A DNA stretch of 64,000 bases from Adiantum capillus-veneris. Lineage: Eukaryota; Streptophyta; Polypodiopsida; Polypodiales; Pteridaceae. Shown here in pieces: positions 1 through 8,402 of this stretch. The position numbers and the translations under genes were made by a program. Each line of letters starts with the position of its first letter. Position 1 is the first letter of the stretch. The notes beneath the pieces are model-generated. The model searched no databases. It saw only the letters and a list, made by a program, of their open reading frames with translations, and was not told where the DNA came from. The stretch covers positions 154,286,741-154,350,740 of the forward strand of contig CM043945.1 in assembly GCA_014529385.2 (NCBI GenBank), given 5' to 3'.

Positions 1-1165
1 AAAGTATACCATATGTGGCATACATGTCAATGAAGGCAGTGCCATGCACAACATTTTTTTTAATAGCCCCTCACTAACAATATCATCATGAATTATAGTG
101 CCCATATGGGTGTTCTGCATAGTGCCACATACCTTAAACATGCAAGCATAGGTGATTGCATCTAGATAAATGCCCTCACTTTGTATCCACTGGAAATAGC
201 TCAAAGATTTATGTCCCTACCCTGTCGAGTATATCCTACAATCAATGTGTTCCGAGAGATGACATTGTAGATAGAAAGATCCTCTAGAACTTCCAAGTTG
301 CTAGCGTAGATGATTGAAATGCCCTCGCTTTGCATCTATTGAAAACAATCCAAATCATCCTGGCCTTATCCCTGTTGGGTGAAAGCGTGGTTCGGTGGTA
401 CAAAAAAAGGACCTATTTTACTTCTACCAATGAAAAAGTGGGGACTGCTAAAATTTTTGTAGTTTAGGTCAAAACTTTTCGGACCTTGTGTTTTTAGATT
501 CTTCTTTTGAAGATCTATCCATTGATATATAGTATGATAGGTACTTTTTCATGTGACATGTAGAAATTGTAGCTCAAAGATTTGTCAAAGGTGCTGTCAA
601 GGACAGTCCTTTTTGTACCACCAAAGCATGCTTTTAGCCTATTGGGCATATCCCACAATGAATGCAGTCCAAGAGATCACATTCCGGACGAGAAGCTCTT
701 GACGTAAGTTAAACGCCCTTTCTTCGCATCTACTGAAAACAACCCAGATTTTCCTGTTCTTGTTCCTCTTGGACATATCTCCCAATCAATCCACGCCAAG
801 AGATGACATTCTGAGAGAGAATCTCCTGATGCAAGCTTTGTGCTTTTGAAGTACATCACATCGCATATATTTTGAACAAGGCAGTGCCAAGCACTATGAT
901 GCCTTCAGAGGTGATTGCATATGGAGAGATATCCTTGCTTCTCATCCGTTGCATTAGTGAGCTCCAAGGGATGAAGTTTTGGAAAAGATGCATAGATGAT
1001 TTCTAAAGTACACCACAATTGGTATACATGTCAACCAAGGCGTTTTGACAGTGCCACAGGCCTTCAAGATACAAGCATAGGAGATTTCATCTAGATATGT
1101 TTGCTTGCGTAGAAGATATTGCTGATTGGTGCTACTCTGTGAACTACGTCATGCACTAGGACTGG
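1..1165 (-). pseudogene. PPR protein pseudogene fragment (copy 1)
   Basis: PPR proteins are organelle RNA-binding proteins built of ~35-residue helical repeats. Read on the minus strand, fragments spread over several frames match PPR wording: DAITYACRFKVGG-like segments, LVDMYATYGIL-like and ALVDMYTNC ends, and ISRNTLIVGYTRQG. No frame is open for long, stops and frameshifts are frequent, and a MITE interrupts it at about 382-636. No start, organelle transit peptide or DYW domain can be seen. It is a decayed fragment of a plant-type PPR gene, probably of the PLS class from the 'VDMYAKCG' style of repeat ends. Its second copy lies at 36110-37390. The wording resembles the large PPR families of seed-free plants, which is inference from memory. 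Confidence 0.7.
382..636. mobile_element. MITE-like inverted-repeat element inside PPR relic (copy 1)
   Basis: The two ends are inverted copies: left GGTGGTACAAAAAAAGGAC (around 395-412) and right, on the reverse strand, GGTGGTACAAAAAGGAC (around 607-623). Outside these the arms continue more loosely (CGTGGTTC against CATGCTTT). The unit is ~255 bp, has no coding potential and splits the PPR reading. A clear target-site duplication could not be fixed because the arms run into similar AAAGC sequence. The same element sits at about 36604-36860 in copy 2, so it inserted before the duplication. Confidence 0.65.
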
Positions 1166-1299
1166 GTAGCGGTGAGGGTGGGAGGTGATGGCAGAGGGGA
1201 GCATCTAGATAGGGAATTGAATTGCTCATACGGCGATGACCAGAATAGGCTCAAATTTTATTCGCAACCATTAAATAACTGCTTTTCATCGCATTGTTT

Positions 1300-1740
1300 T
1301 TTCCTTTTTTTGGGACGCGCCACGTGGTCTCTTGTGGGCTCAAAGAGTCCAAAAAGGACCTTTGGCTCACCAAGTAACAAGTAACAAGGTGAAGAGGCAC
1401 GAAGGCCCGCTAAGTTAAGGGGGGACAAAGGAGAGTAAGTTTAAATAAGGCCCTATCAAACATGGGCAACGGACGCGGCCGTAAAAGTAAAATCTAGGCG
1501 CCTTGATAGTCACACAAGGGGGACACAAGTCAAATTTATACTTTTTTTTCTCGGCGTCATTCAATATTCGTAGCCTAGGTGGTAGACGCTCCACAATTTG
1601 TGGCTGTTGTGTTGGGTTCAAATCCTCTAACTGCACCTCCCACATCCACCAGCGAGTCAAGATGGGCAAGGGGTCTGGCCTGGTGCTAATTGCAAAGCAC
1701 CAGACACATTCTCTGTCCAACCGTGTTTTCCCACGATAGC
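1300..1740 (+). mobile_element. tRNA-derived SINE candidate (copy 1)
   Basis: Contains a good polymerase III box A (TAGCCTAGGTGG, 1571-1582) and box B (GGTTCAAATCC, 1615-1625), spaced as in tRNA genes. The surrounding tRNA fold is poor: the D stem pairs three of four and the anticodon and T stems do not close, so it is not a working tRNA gene. A short tandem repeat AAGTAACAAGTAACAAGG lies at 1370-1388. The element limits and tail are not clear. An overlapping minus-strand frame of 101 codons (1415-1720) recurs in copy 2, but I see no protein family in it. Confidence 0.5.
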
Positions 1741-2124
1741 CACACTCAAGTCCGAGCGAATGTGTCTGCTAAGTGCCTACAATCAGATGGAATTTTTACT
1801 GTGTTTTAATACAAAATTGTATTATCTGTTTCTAAAGAGTAGCTTTTATTGGTTAGCTTAAAATTAAATACATTAATTGAAAGATGTCTTCAAGATTCCC
1901 TCTATCCTCGTCGCCTAGCCGTCACGTTTTTTTCCCTGTCGCCAACACCTTCTCCCTCTGTGTGTTGCCCTTCCCTACCTCTTGAAGAGTCCCTACGAGC
2001 CTAAAAATTTGTCTTTCCTGTGAGCTTGCAACTAATTTTTCCCTGCCATAGATAGACTTGCACCTAGAGAGTAGCCCCCCCATGTAATCTCCACTATTCC
2101 TATGTCGAGGAAGGACGCAAGAGC

Positions 2125-2159
<35 letters not shown>

Positions 2160-2183
2160 TTGTATGTATTATATATATTTATT

Positions 2184-2224
<41 letters not shown>

Positions 2225-2273
2225 TGTGTATATATATATATATATATATAATATTATATATACTGTGGTACGT
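1741..2273. other. Non-coding spacer ending in (TA)n microsatellite
   Basis: No coding region recognised. From about 2124 the sequence is (TA)n with GTATGTAT interruptions, ending directly at the LTR-like unit at 2274. The same spacer precedes the LTR units in copy 2 (37957-38395) with a different microsatellite length. Confidence 0.7.
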
Positions 2274-2395
2274 AGTCCCTTGGAGACACCATTGTAAAAG
2301 GTAACTGCCCATATCTCGGCATGTATGAGAGAGTCCTATTAAGGGAAGTGAACCTATCAGTTCAAGGGAACTTGAGTCCGCAATATTGTGTATTA
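2274..2395 (+). repeat. Truncated short LTR of element D family, upstream of D1
   Basis: Begins TGTGGTACGTAGTCCC like the D1 LTR at 2441-2575 and matches it almost throughout. It ends in GTATTATATG rather than GTATTCCAC, so the last few bases are lost in the following GT/TA microsatellite (2396-2440). It is probably a solo LTR or remnant of a tandem LTR. The same arrangement is present in copy 2 at 38396-38526. Confidence 0.7.
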
Positions 2396-2440
2396 TATGT
2401 GTGTGTGTGTGTATATATATATATATGTATGTATATATAC

Positions 2441-2575
2441 TGTGGTACGTAGTCCCTTGGAGACACCATTGTAAAAGGTAACTGCCCATATCTCGGCATG
2501 TATGAGAGAGTCCTATTAAGGGAAGTGAACCTATCACTTCAAGGGAACTTGAGTCCGCAATATTGTGTATTCCAC
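2441..2575 (+). repeat. 5' LTR of element D1
   Basis: Short LTR starting TGTGG and ending CCACG. The matching right LTR in D2 (43406-43541) ends CCACA, giving TGTGG...CCACA ends. It follows (TA)n directly. The interior starts TTGGTGGAGATGC, a possible primer-binding site I cannot assign to a tRNA. Confidence 0.7.
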
Positions 2576-2685
2576 GTTGGTGGAGATGCACGGCTTCTTG
2601 CTGTAGTTAGGCTTGCGCTTAGGGCTTGCTCCTTAGATCCCAATAGCCTTAGGTCTTTCCCCTTAGTTCATCAAGAGCAGAGCAG

Positions 2686-3640
2686 CATGTCCTCGACAGA
2701 CTCCCAACTCCCCCCAGTATGAGCATGCAGCAACGATGCACCCTGAATTTGCTCATGATCCTCCTCACACACCTATTGACCATATGATGTCTGCAATTTT
2801 CAATATCCTCTTACAAGTGAACCACACAAACCAATCCCTTGGAAGCTATCTTTAGGATATCAATACACACATTCATTGTACAAATGGGAAGATTCTTCCC
2901 AAATCCTTTTTTGGACTACCGATTGAAGAAGTTCTCACCTAGATAGAGCATTTCGAGAACGTAGCAAGGTATCATCAATGGCACGATGAGAAGAAGGCTC
3001 TTGAAGTCCGAACACTCCTGGAAGGAATCACCACCACATGGTTTGTACAACAAACTCATCAGGTATAGTTGAATTGGAAGACACTTAGAGAGTTGCTAGT
3101 ACAAAATTTTGCACACCAAAATATCACCCAATCAACACTTTAGTAATTAAATGCTTTGCATCAACAACAACATGAACCTATGGCTCAGTATGCAGTAAAG
3201 CTTAACCAATTACTTTCACGAGCTAACCCATGCATGATTGAAGAAATGAAGCTCTATTTTTTGTGGCCTCCTCTCTAGCATGATATTGCTCGGCGTGTCA
3301 GAGATCAAGGTCCCACATCGTTTCACAATGCAATTCAAATAGCACAACGGATTGATGGTAGCATGCAGACACACATAGCTCTAGTTGCCCCCGAGACAAC
3401 TCAATCTTCTCAGATCAGAATACCACAAGATCAACCAACACCAATGGATATTGATGTTCAAAATGCCCAATATACTTCTCGTCGGAATATAGCAGATCTT
3501 TGGGATTTACCAGATCGTGACAACCAAGGTCGCACGAAATGATTATATTGCAATATGTATTTGTCATGTTAGGAGGCATTGTTGCAGATTGTAGGCACGC
3601 AATCAAATTCAACATGCTCAAATTCAAGTATCTGACACTG
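2686..3640 (+). pseudogene. gag of Ty3-like element D1 (broken)
   Basis: Gag forms the capsid-like particle that packages the element RNA. In one frame from about 2686, with scattered stops, I read a gag core: HFENVARYHQWHDEKKALEV, TLLEGITTTWF and RELLVQNFAHQNITQSTL. A helical segment follows (MAQYAVKLNQLLSRANPC, then DIARRVRDQGP). This is the plant Retrotrans_gag pattern with a tryptophan-rich middle. A cysteine-containing stretch at about 3540-3610 is probably a zinc knuckle but is too damaged to count its residues. At least five stops are present. Copy 2 keeps only the part up to ~39337 because of a deletion. Confidence 0.65.
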
Positions 3641-3789
3641 CAACAATAGCTTCGATTCCGGAAAACTCTTGAGCGAATGGTTGGTGGGAGAGCACCACCT
3701 CTTGAAGCCGCATGGTGTGTTCAACCTTAGTTCTGCTGCATGACAAGCACTCCTAGATTCAAGTAGCACCATCTCCTCCATTAGTCACA

Positions 3790-5146
3790 TTTTGGTTAGT
3801 ACTTTAGATCTTTCAACTCATTCAATCCCTTCCATTTCTCTTTTGTTTGGTGATAATAGTAAATTCTATCATTCAAAGAGTGTTGCATGATGTACCTTTT
3901 CTATGGATCACATATTTTCTTTCATGATTTCTATGTGTTACCGCGTCAATTATTCCTTATGACATTAGGGTGTGATAGGTTTATTCAGCAAGGAGTGCGT
4001 CTTCAGTTTGATTATCTCACACTTGTTTTTCTGAATGGCTTACCTATTCCCTTCATCTACTCACCCCAAGTCCCAAATTTTGTAAATACACAATACTTCC
4101 TTAGACAAGTCACACGCGCTCAAGACATACGAAAGCTACTCAAAGGCTTTCCATCCTTATTTTAGAAAAAATCAATTAATATCATCAACCTTCCTCTTCA
4201 TCATTCGATTATAACAGACCAATCTGCTCCTATTAAGATGCCCATTTGTAGAAGATCACCCAAAGAAATTTCCTGCATCAATGAAGCCGTAGCTGATATG
4301 TTGGCAAAAGGCATTATCATTCCCTCTCATAGTGACTAGGCATTAGAGCCACATTTAGTCTGTAAAGATGATGGCTCCTATAGATTCTATGAGGATTGTT
4401 GACCCCTCAATAAAATAGCCCAACATGATGTCTATCCTCTTCCCCTTTTGGAAGATCTGCTAGACCAAATAGGTTATTCAAAGTACTTCACATCCCTAGA
4501 CCTAGCTTCTGGCTATTGTAAAATCCCTCTAGATCCTAATAGTGCACATAAAGTCACTTTTTGAACACCCAGAGGTCTCTATCAATTCACTTGGATGCCA
4601 TTTGGCTTGTATGATGCGGGGAGCACTTTTCAAAGGACAAGAAATAACATATTTTTTTACCTTATACAAGATAAGGTGGTAGTAGTCTATCTTGATGACA
4701 TTCTCATCCACACTCAAACATGGAAACAACACCTTCAAGTACTCAAATATGTCCTTCAGCGAATACAAAAGTGTAACTTGTAGGTGCAGTTGAAAAAGTG
4801 CAAATGGGGCGTCACCAAATTGAAATTTCTAGGCTTCGTCATATCTAAGGAAGGTATTCAAGTGGATCCTGCTAAGGTAAAATCTATTGAAGACTATCCC
4901 ACTCCCGGAAATGTCAAAGCATTGCAAAGTTTTTTAGGTATGGTGACTTTCTTGCTGCAGTTTGTCCCTAATCTAGCCCAAGTTACATACCCTCTTCGCC
5001 TTCTCCTACAAAAGGACACATCATAGACATGGAGCATGGCATGTCAATGTAGCTTTGATACCCTAAAACAGGCCATTAAGGACTCGGCTATGTTGTTTCA
5101 TCCAGATTTCCAGAGACCATTTTTGTTGCAGACAAATGCTTCTAAT
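3790..5146 (+). pseudogene. protease-RT-start of RNase H of Ty3-like element D1 (broken)
   Basis: Protease would cut the polyprotein and reverse transcriptase copies RNA to DNA. A protease-like stretch (STLDLSTHSIPSISLLFGD onward) runs from ~3795 to 4165. RT follows from about 4200: YFTSLDLASGYCKIPL (motif A with its Asp), MPFGLYDAGSTFQR, and the active-site motif YLDD at 4688-4699, then LKFLGFVISKEGIQVDPAK. In the RNase H region it reaches LLQTNASN and stops matching at 5146. In-frame stops occur near 4164, 4339, 4402, 4562, 4781 and 5024. RT placement before RNase H and the FLGxxIS wording fit Ty3-type elements. Confidence 0.75.
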
Positions 5147-6865
5147 CGCAAAGTCTGACCCATCAAACACGCGCATCTGTGAGAGGTCACAATCTGATCG
5201 ATCACCTGTCTCTGCCATGAGCACAATGTAGCAAACTAGATAGCAAAACCACCTCACCAACAACACCTGGAAACTGTCTACCAATATGGCCAGAAACACA
5301 ATGTAAAACCTGTGAGACACACTCCAAAATAGAGCTCCTGCAATGTCAATACAAGCCTCGCATGCTCTAGTATCACACTGCAATCTGTGAGCTAATCACC
5401 AAGCCCACACTGTGCGGTATCGATGCATACACACGCACAAATCTCCCACCTGTAGAGAACACCGCACGCAAATGCTAAGTGCAACCTACAATCTCTACCT
5501 AGATCGCATAAATGATATGCATAAAACTCCTCGGAAAATTTCGCCAGAGTTTCGACGCACAATGGCTATCAACACAAAATAACCATTGTCCTGCAAGCTC
5601 AATACAATGAGCAATCAATGCGCATCAAACTACACTCAACATACATGCATAAGCTCTGCAAAACTATGGCAAACAATGCTCGAGATCACAAGACTCTCCC
5701 ACCCGAGAGCAAACCACTGTCTCAAGCAAAGAAAGATACACAACTCCTCACTCTTGCGAGAGTGGATACAAAAACACAAAACTGTGTCCAAACTGACAAA
5801 ACCTGTCAAAGTGAGAGTAAACACTCGATCACAAACTATGGCGAGAATCTGGGAAAAATCCGACAGAATTTCCTCTGAAAACTGAGCAAAAAACTCAAGT
5901 ACAATCTCTACCATAAACCATAACACTACTCAATGCCAATGAGTAAGAATGCCAAAATGGCTCCACATTTTCACATACAATGGCAATCCGCACTCAACGT
6001 ACATCAACAGAGTGACCGCGCATAAGCAAGCGCCAAAAGATTTGCAATCCGGAAACTTATTCAATGTGAAAACAATGCTCTCAAGAGAGCTCACCGGCAC
6101 TTGAAAGTGCTCGTCAAAATGCATGTATGATGGGCATCAACCATGCGCCATAACCATATGCAAACCATTCGCAAAGACCATGAATCCAAGCACAAAATCA
6201 CTGCCAAAGTATTCTGTGAAAACCAGTGAAAGAAGCTCCACCTGTGTGCTCCAAAAAACTGCGTCTCTCAAGAGACCGCCTCAATGGTGTGTAAACGCCT
6301 CCGTACTTCGTTGCCCAAGTCTACCAAAAAACCCTCAAACCACAAGCTTAACACAAGCTGCAATTGCATCTTCAGCTCAGAATTTATGCACTCAACATCA
6401 AGCATCTCCCGTGCTTCCAAAAGTGCATCAAACTCGCACACAATGCGACAACAGAAAATCTGGAATTTCTGTATACAGTCAGTCTGAGCTGAATATCAGC
6501 AAAATGGTGAGGATTTGCAAAACGTTTCTTCTGCAAAGTTATAGACCACGTCGAAACGGATGGGCATATAGGACAGAATTCTCAAATCTGCATTCTACAA
6601 GGAGAAAAACGAATAAGGAGAAAAACGAATCTGAAAATAGTGCTGCTGCGCACACAGTTTTTAGGGCAGCACCTTCACTTACACACAATCTTCCACACTC
6701 CTTTCTGAGCTTCCACAAGAGCATACATCACTCTCAATTGAGCTCACAAGCTCCCATTGCATTCTCACAGAAAGTCTTCTGCTTTCTTAATCTCTCTACC
6801 GTCGAGAGAGAGCGAGCTATCGCCTCGAAGCTCTCAAAGCCGTCGTGCTCTTCGCGGTCACCATA

Positions 6866-6877
6866 GCTCTGATACCA
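6866..6877 (-). other. Primer-binding site of F (tRNA-Met type)
   Basis: On the minus strand this reads TGGTATCAGAGC, the standard plant retrotransposon primer-binding site complementary to initiator tRNA-Met. Confidence 0.75.
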
Positions 6878-6879
6878 AT

Positions 6880-7071
6880 TGAAGGGGATCGGGGAGCACC
6901 ACACACACGAAGAGTGAGAGAGAGAAGGAGACACACGACACACAGATATGGGTGGGGAGACTCAAAGAGTGAGCAGCCCCCTATACACTTATGCTATGTA
7001 TAAGGTATACAAGTCAGTGGGTGCCCAGACTCTGGGCGGCCGGGCAAGGCACAGGCGCTTATACCCCAACA
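6880..7071 (-). repeat. LTR of element F
   Basis: On the minus strand it begins TGTTGGGGTATAAGCG and ends CCCCTTCA, i.e. TG...CA. The primer-binding site follows after two bases. TATAAG near its start is a possible promoter. The outer edge abuts the interrupted RT of element A. Confidence 0.7.
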
Positions 7072-8014
7072 GCGGGCGCATTGGTTAACCCAAAAGGCAT
7101 AATAAAAAACGTGTAGTTTCCAAACCTTGTTCGGAATGCAGTGTTGGGTATATTAGCAAGTCGAATATGTACTTGGTGATAACCCAATCGCAAGTCTATT
7201 TTTGTAAAAATACGAGCATGAGTGAGCTTGTCAAACAACTCCTCCACACGTGGCAATGGGTACTTGTTCTTAACCGTAACCGCATTTAAGCCACGGTAGT
7301 CTATGAACATGCGTATACTACCATCTTTTTCCTTCACTAATAGGATCGGAGAAGCCCATGGTTAAGAGCTAGGTTGGATAAGTCCTTTTCTAAGATAGTC
7401 AGCAAGCTAAGGTTCCACCTCAGCAACTTCAGAATAACTCATCCGATAGGGTGGTTTACTTATTGGTTTACTGCCTGCAACCATGTCGATGCTATGTTGC
7501 ATCGATCGTGTAGGCAGTAATCTTGATGGAAAATCATTAGGAAAAACATCGTGAAATTCCTTTAATAAATTTTTTAAGTCACTAGCAACCTTTGCTTGTT
7601 GAGAAGTAGTCTTTGGTGGAAGAGATGAGAGAGAAGCATGCGGCATTGAGGAATGTTCAATAGATTCAAAATTGGAAAGAAAATGAGACAATGACTAACA
7701 CAAGAAAACTTGATCTATTTCATTATCAGAAAGGAGCTGCAGAAGCTCGGCTGTACATATCAGTGGTGAGGAAGGCACATCCTTCTCTCCTAACAACAAC
7801 ACATGTGCGCCATGGGATTCAAACATTAAGCTGTTGTGATTGTAGTTACGCTTTAGTGATGGTCCTAGGCTATGCAATCAATCCCGACCAAGTACCACAT
7901 CTGCCCTCTCCATGTTCATTACCTGAAAATACAAGGATGTGGAGTAGACTTGAGTATCCCAGATTTCGGCATCATAATCATTCATCATTGCTACCTTGTA
8001 GTGGTGGGAACTCG
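7072..8014 (-). pseudogene. Ty3 protease C-terminus and RT N-terminus (element A)
   Basis: Reading leftward from 8014: the end of a retropepsin (MNMERADVVLGRD, then a TGA where W is expected, then LHSLGP), a linker, LLKEFHDVFP, and the Ty3 RT start with KPPYRMSYSEVAEVEP. After an in-frame TAA come [49 protein letters not shown] and [10 protein letters not shown]. Homology stops there at 7072, where the LTR of F begins, before the YxDD motif. A further TAG lies near 7690. This is a chromovirus/Ty3-style RT. The upstream half of the same protease is at 18427-18540. Confidence 0.85.
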
Positions 8015-8387
8015 TGTCAGAACAAGGGTTCCGTAGGGGCAAGCCCCAAACCTAAGAACTAGGGATGCTAGACCATAGGATACTCCTCCGGCCAACCGCC
8101 CATTATATAGGAGGGCTCCTAGCCCCTTGTCCTAGACAGATCCCTTGTCCACTTTGTCTAGCCCCACCCCTGGCCGTAGTTCCTAACCACCCTAGTCCTA
8201 GTGTAAGAACTAGGGATGCTAGACCATAGGATTCTCCTCCCAACCCCGCATTATATAGGCGGGCTCCTAGCCCCTTGCCCTAGACGGATCCCCTGTCCAC
8301 ACTGTCTAGCCCAGCCACTGGCCATCGTTCGTGACCACCCTAGTCCTTAGGTTTTGGCCTTTCCCCTACGGAACCCTTGTCCTAGCA
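8015..8387 (-). repeat. 3' LTR region of B with extra partial LTR and fold-back end
   Basis: 8204-8387 is one LTR unit (plus-strand TGTAAG...TAGCA). 8054-8203 repeats that unit without its last ~35 bases. 8015-8053 is the inverted copy of the missing LTR terminus (GTCAGAACAAGGGTT... against ...AACCCTTGTCC). The result is LTR plus partial LTR plus inverted terminus. The element still integrated with a 5-bp duplication. Confidence 0.8.
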
Positions 8388-8402
8388 TTACTTCCCCCTT
8401 AA
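8388..8402 (-). other. Polypurine tract of B
   Basis: On the minus strand TTAAGGGGGAAGTAA lies directly before the 3' LTR. This is the expected plus-strand primer position. Confidence 0.6.

Larger units (their letters stand above)
1..5146. repeat. Segmental duplication, copy 1
   Basis: Collinear with the copy starting near 36219. Over the first ~376 bases I count about 11 mismatches by eye (~97% identity). The shared block holds the PPR relic, MITE, SINE-like unit, microsatellites and the 5' half of Ty3-like element D. Homology to copy 2 stops at 5146, in the RNase H region. Copy 1 keeps about 970 bp (roughly 3158-4126) that copy 2 lacks. The left limit is outside the window. Confidence 0.9.
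2441..5146 (+). mobile_element. Ty3-like LTR retrotransposon D1, truncated in RNase H
   Basis: Order is LTR, gag, protease region, RT, start of RNase H on the plus strand, then an abrupt change of sequence at 5147 where D2 continues. It has lost the rest of RNase H, integrase and the 3' LTR. Several in-frame stops make it inactive. D2 shows what the missing half looks like. Confidence 0.8.
5147..7071 (-). mobile_element. Minus-strand LTR element F, 3'-truncated
   Basis: At its right end is a 192-bp LTR (6880-7071) with a tRNA-Met primer-binding site next to it, so the element runs leftward. The interior (5147-6865) has no recognisable gag or pol. It ends at 5147 against D1, with no second LTR. 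Its right end sits inside the RT of element A (7072). The interior is homologous, at lower identity, to 48280-49830. It is likely a non-coding (LARD-like) family. Confidence 0.65.

Noticed and set aside
1565-1640. Functional tRNA gene
   Set aside because: Promoter boxes are present but the anticodon and T stems do not pair.
6123-6866. 247-codon plus frame in element F
   Set aside because: Cys/Ser/Lys-rich composition with no domain, and antisense to the element. The related copy at 48280-49830 does not keep it open.
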